Assembly: GCF_004217145.1 (NCBI RefSeq)
Contig: NZ_SHKR01000011.1
Location: 1,860,001 to 1,924,000 of the forward strand
DNA length: 64,000 nt
From: Kribbella rubisoli
Lineage (GTDB): Bacteria > Actinomycetota > Actinomycetes > Propionibacteriales > Kribbellaceae
Reading direction: 5' to 3'
Shown: positions 9,801 through 17,609 of the stretch, in pieces
How positions within the stretch are numbered: position 1 is the first letter of the stretch
Layout of the letters: every line of letters begins with the position of its first letter
Program-made: the position numbers and the translations under genes
Notes under the pieces: generated by a model
What the model saw: the letters and a program-made list of their open reading frames with translations, nothing else
The model's database searches: none
What the model was told of the DNA's origin: nothing

Positions 9801-11088
9801 TACCGGTGGCGAACGCCGGCAGCAGCAGGTGGCCCGCACCGCCCTTGTAGTAGTTCGGCGTCCGCAACAGGACCGCCTTCGCACCGTGCTGCTCGGCGGT
9901 CGCGAGGATGTCGCCGAGCGTCTCGCTGTTGTACGCGACCAGGACGGCTTTGCCGGTGGCATCGATGGTGTCGTAGTCGCCAGGGCCGCCGTTGACCGCG
10001 TCGACAACCTCCAGGTCCTCACCACCGGCAGGCGGGTTCGCGGACAACCCGACCCGCTGGACGTCGAGTGCACGCCGCACAGGCGCGGTCACGGTGACAG
10101 TCGGTACGTCGATCCCGGTGATGCTCGCGCCGACCGCGAGGATGTCCGGCGCCTCGGCCGGCGAGCCGACGGTGCCTTCACCGGGACCGTCGTTGCCTGC
10201 GGCAGCGACCACCACGACCCCGTCGTGGACGGCGTTCTCGGCGGCCTGCTCGAGCGGGTCGTCGGGCGCCGGATCGCCGGACAGGCTCAGGTTCACGACG
10301 TCCGCGCGGTACGGGTTGTCAGCGGCGACCGCGGCCTCGAACCCGGCGATGACGGCGGACTCGAAGCCCTTGCCGTCCGCGCCCAGCACCTTGTACGCGG
10401 TCAGGGTCGCGCCCGGTGCGACGCCGGTGCGGCCGTCAGGCTGCGTACTGCGGCCCGCAACGATCCCCGCGACGTGGGTGCCGTGGCCATTGTCGTCGAT
10501 GGGGTCGGCGTCGCCGTTCGCGAAGTCGTAGCCGGCGGCAACCTTGTGGCCCTTGCCGAATCCGCCGCCGAGATCGGGATGGGTGTAGTCGATCCCGGTG
10601 TCCACGATCGCGATGGTCTGACCCGCGCCGGTGACCGCCGTACCCTTGCGATCCTTGGTCTGCCAGACCTCGGGCGCCTTGATCTGCGTCAGCGCGGCGT
10701 CACCGCTGGAGTGGACCTGCTGGTCCGGATACACCGCGGTCACGCCAGGAAGGGCGCGGAGCCGGGCGACGCCGGCCGCGTCGGTGGTGACGGCCACAGC
10801 GTTGAGGAGCTGGCTGAACTCGCGGGTGACGGTGGCATGGATGCCGGCGGCCACCACGGCCTGCCGGAAGCTCGCATGAGCGGCCTGCACTGCGGTCGCC
10901 CGCTGCGGGACCAGCGTTCCCGCGGACATGGCCGGTGTGCCGGCGAACTGGACGATCACCCGCGTATCAGGCGTGGGAGAGGTCGGCGTGGACGGTGTGG
11001 CGACGGCTGGGGTGGCTGCGAGGACGAGGGTCAGCGGCGTCGCCAACGCCAGCGCCCCTCGGATGACACGTCTCGGTACAGGATGCAT
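6889..11088 (-). CDS. Secreted S8 subtilisin-like protease fused to an Asp-box (BNR/VPS10-like) propeller
   Basis: 1399 aa starting at ATG 11088, which has GGGAG 8 nt upstream; an in-frame GTG three codons earlier lacks this. A Sec signal peptide covers about residues 1-33, followed by an I9-type propeptide (about 40-125). The S8 catalytic domain has Asp in AIVDTGID (about 163), His in NGHGTHVAG (about 205), the oxyanion Asn in AAAGNDGP and Ser in GTSMAAPHVAG (about 516). A PA-like insert lies between His and Ser. The C-terminal 600 residues hold at least eight Asp-box repeats (SxDxGxTW type, e.g. SHDAGETW, STDRGQTW, SRDNGASW, STDGGRTW, SRDGGKTW). The propeller probably binds substrate or cell-surface polymer. 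A dedicated regulator is divergent. Confidence 0.92.
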   Translation of the reverse strand: MHPVPRRVIRGALALATPLTLVLAATPAVATPSTPTSPTPDTRVIVQFAGTPAMSAGTLVPQRATAVQAAHASFRQAVVAAGIHATVTREFSQLLNAVAVTTDAAGVARLRALPGVTAVYPDQQVHSSGDAALTQIKAPEVWQTKDRKGTAVTGAGQTIAIVDTGIDYTHPDLGGGFGKGHKVAAGYDFANGDADPIDDNGHGTHVAGIVAGRSTQPDGRTGVAPGATLTAYKVLGADGKGFESAVIAGFEAAVAADNPYRADVVNLSLSGDPAPDDPLEQAAENAVHDGVVVVAAAGNDGPGEGTVGSPAEAPDILAVGASITGIDVPTVTVTAPVRRALDVQRVGLSANPPAGGEDLEVVDAVNGGPGDYDTIDATGKAVLVAYNSETLGDILATAEQHGAKAVLLRTPNYYKGGAGHLLLPAFATGTADDPGKASLVATVMNGTDASDLSQWLSQGPVRIHIGGTDATDQVAEFSAQGPVSGSYAIKPDLVAPGVEIRSTWPGGQYAEDSGTSMAAPHVAGAAALIRQAHPDWTAEQVAAALTGGADRLSTALDAVTQGSGRLDVAGADQLAVLPNERSLSLGVADLSSRTLRSTSTVTLTNVSSTTRTLRFDAKSAVATPAKVSVSPSSARLGRGQKVTVRLTVIGARPAGGADWSGWLRASVSGSPDLSVPWLLAVRPLDLHANPDPTVAGASVYIHSDAGLTAAPRVSVTPPGSHHAITGTATFDHTGWWKYSVPAGPAGAYQVSATARTSSGAWLDGQTSYEELGTAHGSGPNGWQSVGPTSQGAEKIGYTSKAGRMFAMPYLSPRPGVFRTDDAGSTWRELRNLPIGAGVDLGMATDPTRPDTVYLAVEGGPDPTYQGKILVSHDAGETWTTLPFPDVSPSDLSIDPTGRILVVPTFDNSVYVSTDRGQTWTNYPSPGEHLQQVSLIGDDLYFGDGLKLYVIRNIDSTPEPQQELFTSPEDDQFVAEVAGDANLLVARTPRQLYLSRDNGASWQPGPAAPVGETMSTVQFVNGDVYAATEDEIFVDRGEGTQWSTMPAPVGNDIFRISSPPNSKQLVVSAAGSGVYLTDDSGATYHRVGLTSADVHALAVGQDESGKSTLVAGTTFSTFTTALPVQRVPSPADHDWGLNGSDILLGNRITALTTDPSDPHRLFRAVSKAQGRPTIEESTDGGRTWAVKLNVLANARVYQIVVDPANRDYIYAAVADVLSPGVVVSRDGGKTWRKNNLAIGVTAIAADPRNPDHLWLGGPDGLYRSEDQGQTVQPLSDVPVSVLALDPHDVNHLVIGGDGLYDSRDGGRTVKAAATSGFRLNITALTYGADGQLFAADGDGADAGLPVGGRGVLNSRDGGRSWHNISDGLPNLDVASLITSPDGQWLYAGTVGGGVYRITTH

Positions 11089-11258
11089 GGAGGGCACTCC
11101 CGATGGCAGGACGGAAATCGATCTATGGCGGATGCAGTGTGCTCACGACGCGCAGCGCGCGGCCAGTGGATCGGGCGGCACGATGAAGCCAATGTCCTTC
11201 AGTGGCCATCGGGAAATTCGCTGCGCCGGGACCAGTTCCGCGGAGTACTCTCGCCAGA

Positions 11259-12242
11259 ATGTCCAGGGAGAGAGTTGACGAAGGCAGGCTCTCCGTTGTC
11301 GGTGTCACCGCTCTGGACGAGCAGCTGTACCGGCGCTTGCTGACCGCGCCGGGCTCGACCTTGGCCGAACTGACGGCCGGGACCGGCATCGGCACGACCC
11401 GCGCCCGGCAGGCGGTCGCGCGGCTCGAGCGGTGCGGACTGGTGAGCCGGCGGCCGGGTGTGCCGGCGAGGTTCATCCCGGCGCCGCCGGATGTCGCTGT
11501 TGGCTCCCTGATTGCCCGCCGCCAGGACGAGCTCGAGCGGGCCAGGCTGGAGGCGGAGAGTCTGCTCGCGGACTTCCACCAGGGCACGCGCTACGAGCAC
11601 AGCTCGCAGGTCGTCGAGCTGATCAGCGGCCAGGCCGCCATCAGCCAGCGCGCGGCCCAGCTGATGAGCGGCGCGGAGCACGAGGTGGTGTTGTTCGACA
11701 AGCCGCCGTACGTCGGCGCGCAGGACAACCCCGACGAGATGGACGCGCTGGCCCGCGGCGTGCGGTGGCGAGCGATCTACTCCACCGAGTCACTGACCGA
11801 GCCGGGCCAACTCGCCAGGATGACTGCCTTCCGCGACGCGGGCGAGCAAGCCCGGCTGTCGCCGGTGGTGCCGACCAAGCTCGTCATCGTGGACCGCCGT
11901 CTCGCGCTGATGCCATTGGGGGTCGACGGCTCGGATGCGGCGCAAACCGCAGTACTCGTCCACCCCAGCTCCTTGCTCTCGCTGCTCGTCACGCATTTCG
12001 ACGGAATGTGGGAGCGGAGCATCTCGTTCGACCAGCACCTGAACGGCGGTCAACCGCCGGCCAAGTCCGAGCAGCGGGTGCTGCAACTACTCTCGGCCGG
12101 CCTGAAGGACGAGGCGATCGCCCGCCAGCTCGGGATCAGCCTGCGCACCACGCGCCGATGGATCGCGCAGGTGATGGCCGACCGCGGCGTCACCACCCGG
12201 TTCCAGCTCGGCCTCGTCGTTGCGCGCGAACTCACCTCCTGA
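11259..12242 (+). CDS. TrmB-like winged-helix / LuxR-type HTH transcriptional regulator
   Basis: 327 aa. Residues 1-70 form a TrmB-like winged helix (ALDEQLYRRLLTAPGSTLAELTAGTG, then ARQAVARLERCGLVSRRPG). A coiled segment follows (RRQDELERARLEAESLLADFHQ), then a phospholipase-D-like or ligand domain (about 100-250). A C-terminal LuxR HTH has EQRVLQLLSAGLKDEAIARQLGIS and RTTRRWI (about 265-320). Actinomycetes often pair such regulators with S8 protease genes, and here it is divergent from the subtilase with 170 bp between starts, so it probably controls that gene. Upstream start codons exist; ATG 11259 gives the family-typical N-terminus, with GGAG 13 nt away. Confidence 0.85.
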   Translation: MSRERVDEGRLSVVGVTALDEQLYRRLLTAPGSTLAELTAGTGIGTTRARQAVARLERCGLVSRRPGVPARFIPAPPDVAVGSLIARRQDELERARLEAESLLADFHQGTRYEHSSQVVELISGQAAISQRAAQLMSGAEHEVVLFDKPPYVGAQDNPDEMDALARGVRWRAIYSTESLTEPGQLARMTAFRDAGEQARLSPVVPTKLVIVDRRLALMPLGVDGSDAAQTAVLVHPSSLLSLLVTHFDGMWERSISFDQHLNGGQPPAKSEQRVLQLLSAGLKDEAIARQLGISLRTTRRWIAQVMADRGVTTRFQLGLVVARELTS

Positions 12243-12343
12243 CATCTGATGAATCGCCCGGCCTCTCGCGGGCTCCCGACCGCACTGTGGCGAATGTGAC
12301 CGTAATTGGTCTGAGGACTTACGCTTCGGGGAGGAGGTGACGA

Positions 12344-13042
12344 ATGGCTGCTACAGACAAGGCGCTGGCCGGTCTGCGTCAGATGATCGCGTCGGGCGAG
12401 CTCGGGCCGCGGGCGAAGTTCCCGCCGGAGCCTGAGCTGTGCGACCACCTGGGGGTGTCCCGCAGTTCGTTGCGCGAGGCGGTGCGGTCGCTGGCCGCGC
12501 TCGGCGTGATCGAGTCCCGGCACGGATCGGGTACGTACGTCTCGGCGCTCGACCCGGCCTCGATCATCAGCCGGTTCTCGCTGTCGGTCGAGCTGATCCC
12601 GCTGGAGGGCGTGCTCGAACTGCTGGAGGTACGCCGGGTGCTCGAGTCGCACGCCACCGCCGCCGCGGCCGCCCGTCAGGACCCGGAACTGGCCATCAAA
12701 CTCGGCGAGATCCTCGATCGGCTCGAGTCGACCACCGACGCGACCGAGATCCACTTCCTCGACGCCGAGTTCCACGGCGCGATCTGCTCGGCGGGCGGCA
12801 ACTCGACGGTCACCGCGCTCACCGGCGTGATCCGCGGCCGCGGTGGCCACTACCGGATCTTCGAGCCGGGCGCCGACTTCAACGCGATCAAGCAGACGAG
12901 CGACCGCGGCCACCGCGCCATCCTCTCCGCGATCGCCACCCGCGACCCCGCGGCTGCAGCCACTGCGGCCTCCGCTCATATCGCGCAAACCGAACTCTGG
13001 CTCCGCGCTCTCCGCCCCGAACCCCAGCCCGACCTGCCATGA
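12344..13042 (+). CDS. GntR family regulator, FadR/FCD subfamily
   Basis: 232 aa with a strong SD (GGAGGAGGTGA) just before the ATG. Residues 1-70 are the GntR winged helix (IASGELGPRAKFPPEPELCDHLGVSRSSLREAVRSLAALGVIESRHGSGT read in parts), followed by the all-helical FCD domain (about 90-220) with the metal or ligand positions Asp in FLDAEFHGAI and His near DRGHRAIL. It overlaps the next GNAT gene by 4 nt (ATGA), so the two are co-transcribed. The effector is probably a small carboxylic acid, as usual for FCD regulators; no target enzyme is adjacent. Confidence 0.9.
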   Translation: MAATDKALAGLRQMIASGELGPRAKFPPEPELCDHLGVSRSSLREAVRSLAALGVIESRHGSGTYVSALDPASIISRFSLSVELIPLEGVLELLEVRRVLESHATAAAAARQDPELAIKLGEILDRLESTTDATEIHFLDAEFHGAICSAGGNSTVTALTGVIRGRGGHYRIFEPGADFNAIKQTSDRGHRAILSAIATRDPAAAATAASAHIAQTELWLRALRPEPQPDLP

Positions 13043-13467
13043 GGTGGACGCTCCGCCCAGCCAAGCCGACCGATCTCGAGGACCTCGTCGAGCTTCGGGC
13101 CGTCGTCATGCGCCCCGACCTGGAGCGCCTCGGCCGGTACGACGCGCATCGCGTCCGGCAACGGCTGCGCGACGGATTCGCGCCCGAGCACACCCAGATC
13201 ATCGAGGTCGGCGGCGAGCTGGCCGGCTCGATCGCGGTGAGGCCGGCCGAGGATCGCCGGTGGCTCGAGCACTTCTACCTGGCCCCACGGCACCAGGGCC
13301 AGGGCCTCGGCACCGCAGTGCTGCGGAGTGTTCTGCAGCGCATCGACGGAACCGTCTGGCTGAACGTCCTGCAGGGCAGTCCGGCCCGCAAGCTGTACGA
13401 GCGCCACGGCTTCGTCGTGGACAGCGAGGACCCGATCGACATCTTCATGGTCCGGAAATTTCTCTGA
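13039..13467 (+). CDS. GNAT family N-acetyltransferase
   Basis: 142 aa. The start ATG overlaps the TGA of the preceding FadR-type regulator (ATGA), indicating translational coupling. GNAT motif A is seen as FYLAPRHQGQGLGTAVL (acetyl-CoA pyrophosphate loop Q/R-x-x-G-x-G/A) near residues 78-95, and motif B as ARKLYERHGFVV near 118-130. The acceptor substrate is unknown. Pairing with a regulator suggests it modifies a compound sensed by that regulator, but this is speculation. Confidence 0.85.
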   Translation: MRWTLRPAKPTDLEDLVELRAVVMRPDLERLGRYDAHRVRQRLRDGFAPEHTQIIEVGGELAGSIAVRPAEDRRWLEHFYLAPRHQGQGLGTAVLRSVLQRIDGTVWLNVLQGSPARKLYERHGFVVDSEDPIDIFMVRKFL

Positions 13468-13538
13468 CCTGTCGAGATCTTGCGCGCAGATCGTCGGGTG
13501 CATAACCTCCAGACACTTCGTCCGGAGGGGATCCGCCA

Positions 13539-15491
13539 ATGTCCCGTTCACGCTTGCTCACGGTCGCGTGTGCGACCGCACTCCTCGGTGCCGTCCTCGT
13601 AGCTCAACCAGCCGCCGCACATCCGGCGCCGCGGATCACGCGGGCCGGCCTCGATCCCGCCTTGGTCGCCGGCCGCGGCGCCCACGTACCGTTCGTCGAA
13701 CAGGAGGCGGAGAACGCCGTCTTCACCGGCGAAAAGATCGGCCCGGGGCGCGACGCGTACACGCTCCCGGCCGAGGCCTCCGGGCGGACCGCCGTACGGC
13801 TGCAGCCCAAGCAGTACGTCGAATTCACGCTGACCCGTCCGGCGAATGCGCTGACGCTGCGGTACAGCATCCCGGACGCGCCGGGTGGTGGCGGGATCAC
13901 CGCGCCACTCGACGTCTCGGTCAACGGGAAGCACAAGCAGACGATGACGCTGACCTCGCAGTACGCCTGGCTCTACGGCATGTATCCGTTCTCCAACGAC
14001 CCGAACGTCGACCCGATCCCTGGCTGGTGGAAGCCCGAGCCGGACCCGGTCGCCAAGCCCTTCCGGCCGAACCACTTCTACGACGAGCAGCGCGTGATGC
14101 TCGACCGCACATACCAGGCCGGCTCGCGCGTCCGGTTCGCCGTACCCCGGGCGACTGCTGCGGCGTGGACCGTGCTCGACGTCGCCGACTTCGAGCTGGT
14201 CCGCGCACCCCTCAAGCAGCCCGGTGGCTCGTTGGACGTGCGACTGTTCGGCGCCGATCCGACCGGTCGGCACGACGCGGCGCCGGCGATCGAGCGCACG
14301 ATCGCCGCAGCTCGACGCATCGGCTGGTCGGTGTTCATCCCGGCCGGCACGTTCCAGGTCAACCGGCACATCGTCGTCGACAAGGTGACGATCCGCGGCG
14401 CCGGCAACTGGTGGACGATCATCAAGGGCAAGGTGCTGCCGCTGGCCGAGCCCGCGCCGGACAAGTCCGTGCACAGCGCGCCCGGGTTCTACGGCAACTA
14501 CGCCGCCGACGGCGGGAGCACCGGCGTACATCTGTCGGACTTCGCGATCGAGAGCGACGTACGCGAGCGCATCGACACCGATCAGGTGAACGGGATCGGA
14601 GGCGCGATCGGCGGCGGTTCGACGATCGAGAACCTGTACCTGCACCACACCAAGGTCGGCATCTGGCTCGACGGCCCGATGGACGGGCTGCTGATCCGCA
14701 ACAACATCATCACCGATGCTGTTGCCGACGGCATGAACCTGCATCTTGGGGTGTCCAACGTTCGGGCGACCAACAACTTCGTGCGCAACAGCGGTGACGA
14801 CGGGCTGGCGATGTGGTCGGAGTCGAACGCGGACGGCCTCGTGAACCACAACAACGTGTACGACCACAACACCGTCCAGACGCCGGTGCTGGCGAACGAC
14901 ATCGCGATCTATGGCGGGCGCGACAATGCGGTCACCGACAACCTGGTCGCGGACCCGATTCGCGAGGGCAGCACGCTGCATGCGAGTTCGCGGTTCAACG
15001 CGACGCCGTTCGAGGGCACGCTGACCTTCGCCCGCAACACCACGGTCCGCGGCGGTCCGCGGGATCTGAACTGGGACATCGGGCTCGGCGCGATCTGGCT
15101 GTATGCCTTGCAGTCGACGATGTCCGGCACGATCGAGATCACCGACAGTACGTTCCTGGACTCGACGTACAACGCGATGATGTTCGTCGTCGACTGGCCG
15201 GTGAAGGACGACTATGCGATCACGAACGTTGCCGTCCGCAACATCAAGGTCGACGGCACCGGGACCAACGTCATCAACGCTCGTGTTGGCGGCTGGGCGA
15301 CGTTCGAGAACGTCGACGCGCGCAACGTCGGCGCGCCGTTCGTCAACAATTGCGGGACGTTCCACTTCAACGGGCCGCCGGAGTTCGAGGTCCGGGACCT
15401 GGGCGGCAACGACGGCGGCTGGACCGGCGCGACATGGTGCGAGGACCGCCCCGCCGTCGTACCGCCCCCGCCGCCGTCACCCTGGAACTGA
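13539..15491 (+). CDS. Secreted right-handed beta-helix glycoside hydrolase, GH87/mycodextranase-like
   Basis: 650 aa with a clear signal peptide (residues 1-27, ending AQPAAAHPA) and an SD-like GGAGGGG before the ATG. Residues about 45-230 resemble a carbohydrate-binding jelly-roll (FVEQEAENA, then QYVEFTLTRPANALTLRYSI). From about 232 comes the pectate-lyase-superfamily beta-helix, opening with LDVRLFGADPTGRHDAAPAIERTI and continuing with Asn-rich coils (NNIITDAVADGMNLHLG, NNFVRNSGDDGLAMWSES). The DD pair in SGDDGLA and the D in VADGMN are candidate acids. The layout fits bacterial alpha-1,3-glucanases (GH87), degrading fungal wall glucan outside the cell; family assignment needs a profile search. 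It ends in a proline tail, directly abutting a palindromic repeat. Confidence 0.78.
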   Translation: MSRSRLLTVACATALLGAVLVAQPAAAHPAPRITRAGLDPALVAGRGAHVPFVEQEAENAVFTGEKIGPGRDAYTLPAEASGRTAVRLQPKQYVEFTLTRPANALTLRYSIPDAPGGGGITAPLDVSVNGKHKQTMTLTSQYAWLYGMYPFSNDPNVDPIPGWWKPEPDPVAKPFRPNHFYDEQRVMLDRTYQAGSRVRFAVPRATAAAWTVLDVADFELVRAPLKQPGGSLDVRLFGADPTGRHDAAPAIERTIAAARRIGWSVFIPAGTFQVNRHIVVDKVTIRGAGNWWTIIKGKVLPLAEPAPDKSVHSAPGFYGNYAADGGSTGVHLSDFAIESDVRERIDTDQVNGIGGAIGGGSTIENLYLHHTKVGIWLDGPMDGLLIRNNIITDAVADGMNLHLGVSNVRATNNFVRNSGDDGLAMWSESNADGLVNHNNVYDHNTVQTPVLANDIAIYGGRDNAVTDNLVADPIREGSTLHASSRFNATPFEGTLTFARNTTVRGGPRDLNWDIGLGAIWLYALQSTMSGTIEITDSTFLDSTYNAMMFVVDWPVKDDYAITNVAVRNIKVDGTGTNVINARVGGWATFENVDARNVGAPFVNNCGTFHFNGPPEFEVRDLGGNDGGWTGATWCEDRPAVVPPPPPSPWN

Positions 15492-15580
15492 GGATCCTCA
15501 GCCCATCACAATCGGCCGGCGTCGGCGGGCTCACGCTCGCCGGGCCGGGGCGCCGGCGATTGTGATGGCGTGGGCATCCG
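15491..15580. repeat. Palindromic interspersed repeat, copy 1
   Basis: About 90 bp with imperfect inverted arms sharing the core CCCATCACAATCGGC and an inner stem (CGGCGGGC with GCTCGCCG). It starts at the stop codon of the beta-helix glycosidase and contains the stop and last about 24 codons of the convergent MFS gene. The same arms recur at 34638-34728 and 35618-35708. Confidence 0.8.
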
Positions 15581-17062
15581 GAACGCGAGCACGAGGACGA
15601 CAGCACCGACCAGGACGATGCCGGCACCGACCAGGGCCGCGACGTGCATGGCGTGGATGAACGCGTCGTTCGCGGCCTTCACCAGCTCGGGGCGGCCGAG
15701 TGTGCCAGCCACGTGCCGGGTCGCCTCGGCCGACGTACCGGCGGCATCCGGGAGGCCGACGAGCGACGGCGCGATCCGATGCTGATACGTCGACGACACG
15801 ATCGTGCCGAGAATGGCGACGCCGAGCACGCTGCCGACCTGGCGAAGGACGTTGTTGACGGCCGATCCGGCGCCCATGCGATCGAGCGGAAGGGTCGCCA
15901 GTACGGCGGTCGTGGTCGGCGCCGTGGTCATACCGATGGACAGACCAACGAGTGCGCCGACGACACCGACCCACACCAGCGAGGTGTCGACGTCGTAGAG
16001 CAGGTTCAGCGAGGAGCACGCAGCCAGCACGAACACCGCCGTACCGGAGACCTTGGCCACGCCGAACCGGGCTGCCAGCCTCGAACCCAACTGCGAGCCG
16101 ACGATGACACCACTTGCTGCAGGCAACGACATCAGGCCGGCCGACAGCGCGCTCATCCCGCGGGCGCCCTGCAGGTAGAACGCGAGGTAGAAGCTCTGAC
16201 CGGTCAGCAGGAGGAACACGACCGCCAGGGTGAAGTTGCCGGCCGCGAACCGGCGGTTGCGGAACAGGCGCGGGTCGAAGCTCGGCTCCCGCTCCCGCCA
16301 CTCGGAGAAGACGAATCCGGCGAGCAGGACGAGTCCGGCCGCGATGCTCGCCCACACCTGCCAGCGGTTCCAGCCGCCCTGGTGACCACCTTCGATCAGC
16401 CCGTACGAGAGGCCGAGCAGGCCGAGGGTGGACAGGCCGAGGCCGAGCGGATCGAGCCGGCGGCGCTGTGGGCTTCGCGGGTTCGGCAGGACGAGTGCGG
16501 CGCCGACCAGGCCGAACGCGACGATCGGCAGATTGATGGTGAAGACCGAGCCCCACCAGAAGTGGTCGATCAGCAGGCCGCCGAGCACCGGTCCGACGGC
16601 GACGCCGACACCGGCCGACGAGCCCCAGATCGCGATCGCGCCGGCCCGGCGTTCCGCCGGAAAGGTCCAGCCGATGATCGCCATCGACGTCGGCATGATC
16701 AGCGCGCCGCCGAGGCCCATCGCGGCGCGGGCCAGGACGAGCGCGACCGGTCCGGTGGCCCAGGCGGCCCAGGCCGAGGCGCCGCCGAAGACCAGCAGAC
16801 CGAGCATGAGGATGGTGCGGTGGCCGAAGCGGTCACCGAGAGCACCGGCCAGGAACAAGGCGGTGGCGAAGAGCAGTGAATAGATGCCGACGGCCCACTG
16901 GAGTTGGCCGGGTGTGGCGCCGAGGCCGTCGACGGGGTCGGCCAGGCGTTCGAGAGCGATACCGAGAACGGTCGAGTCGATCCAGATCAGGACGGCCGAG
17001 ACGACCAGGATGGCGAGGATGCGGCGTTGCCGCCGCTCGGGGATGAGGTCGATCGAGGACAC
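15506..17062 (-). CDS. MFS drug exporter, DHA2 (14-TM) family
   Basis: 518 aa, integral membrane protein with about 14 hydrophobic segments. The motif A loop GDRFGHRTILMLG follows TM2, motif C-like glycine-rich runs (GGALIMPTSMAIIG, SSAGVGVAVGPVLGGLLIDHFWWGSVFTINLPI) mark TM5-6, and AGSAVNNVLRQVGSVLGVAI lies near TM13. These are typical of EmrB/QacA proton-coupled exporters. The start is GTG 17062 with GGAG 6 nt upstream. The divergent MarR regulator and two operator palindromes indicate repression relieved by drugs. The last about 24 residues (Pro- and Arg-rich, after FRMPTPS) are encoded by the palindromic repeat and are probably an acquired tail. Confidence 0.9.
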   Translation of the reverse strand: MSSIDLIPERRQRRILAILVVSAVLIWIDSTVLGIALERLADPVDGLGATPGQLQWAVGIYSLLFATALFLAGALGDRFGHRTILMLGLLVFGGASAWAAWATGPVALVLARAAMGLGGALIMPTSMAIIGWTFPAERRAGAIAIWGSSAGVGVAVGPVLGGLLIDHFWWGSVFTINLPIVAFGLVGAALVLPNPRSPQRRRLDPLGLGLSTLGLLGLSYGLIEGGHQGGWNRWQVWASIAAGLVLLAGFVFSEWREREPSFDPRLFRNRRFAAGNFTLAVVFLLLTGQSFYLAFYLQGARGMSALSAGLMSLPAASGVIVGSQLGSRLAARFGVAKVSGTAVFVLAACSSLNLLYDVDTSLVWVGVVGALVGLSIGMTTAPTTTAVLATLPLDRMGAGSAVNNVLRQVGSVLGVAILGTIVSSTYQHRIAPSLVGLPDAAGTSAEATRHVAGTLGRPELVKAANDAFIHAMHVAALVGAGIVLVGAVVLVLAFRMPTPSQSPAPRPGEREPADAGRL

Positions 17063-17078
17063 GAAGTCTCCTATAATT

Positions 17079-17131
17079 GTCAGGACCCTGACGAGATCTC
17101 GATCATCCTCGATTGACAGGAACCTGTCAAT
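17079..17131. promoter_or_regulatory. Paired palindromic operator, MarR-type
   Basis: GTCAGGACCCTGAC (17079-17092) and ATTGACAGGAACCTGTCAAT (17112-17131, perfect 9-bp arms) share a CAGG-NN-CCTG core and lie 33 bp centre to centre in the divergent MFS/MarR promoter region. The first is 17 nt upstream of the MFS start. They are probably the repressor sites. Confidence 0.78.
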
Positions 17132-17165
17132 CTCCTTTTCGTGTCCGCTCACGGACCCGGGCAGA

Positions 17166-17606
17166 ATGGGGAGCATGGACTCCTATGGCGACGACGGCTG
17201 CGTGACGTTCCTCGTCCGGCACGCCTGGCTGAGCATGCGCTCCGTGCTCGCCGAGGCGCTCGAAGAGCACGGGCTGTCGGTGCAGCAGTACGGGACGCTG
17301 CTCTGCGTGCGGAAGGATCCCGGCCTGACCATCGCCGACGTCGGCCGGGTGGTCGGCACCACGCGGCAGTCCGCCAACGAGCTGATCACCGGGATGGAGC
17401 GGGCCGGCCTGATCGAGCGCAGGCCGAACCCGAAGGACCGGCGTACCCAGCAGGTCCACCTGACCGACGCCGGAGCCCGCCGACTCGACGAAGCGACCCC
17501 GGCGATCCGCAAGGTCGAAGACGAGCTCGAGGCGTCGTTCACCGCGGCCGACCGCTCAGCCGCGCGCGCCTGGCTTGCGCACATGGTCACCGCCGTCGAA
17601 GGTTGA
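17166..17606 (+). CDS. MarR family transcriptional regulator
   Basis: 146 aa. Winged HTH around residues 35-100: LSVQQYGTLLCVRKDPGLTIADVGRVVGTTRQSANELITGMERAGLIERRPNPKDRRTQQVHLT read in parts, including the DRRTQ wing typical of MarR. It is divergent from the DHA2 exporter and probably represses both genes through the two palindromes. The start is uncertain: ATG 17166 or ATG 17175 (GGGGAG lies too close to the latter). The next gene begins 3 nt after its TGA, so an aminotransferase may be co-transcribed. Confidence 0.88.
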   Translation: MGSMDSYGDDGCVTFLVRHAWLSMRSVLAEALEEHGLSVQQYGTLLCVRKDPGLTIADVGRVVGTTRQSANELITGMERAGLIERRPNPKDRRTQQVHLTDAGARRLDEATPAIRKVEDELEASFTAADRSAARAWLAHMVTAVEG

Positions 17607-17609
17607 CGA

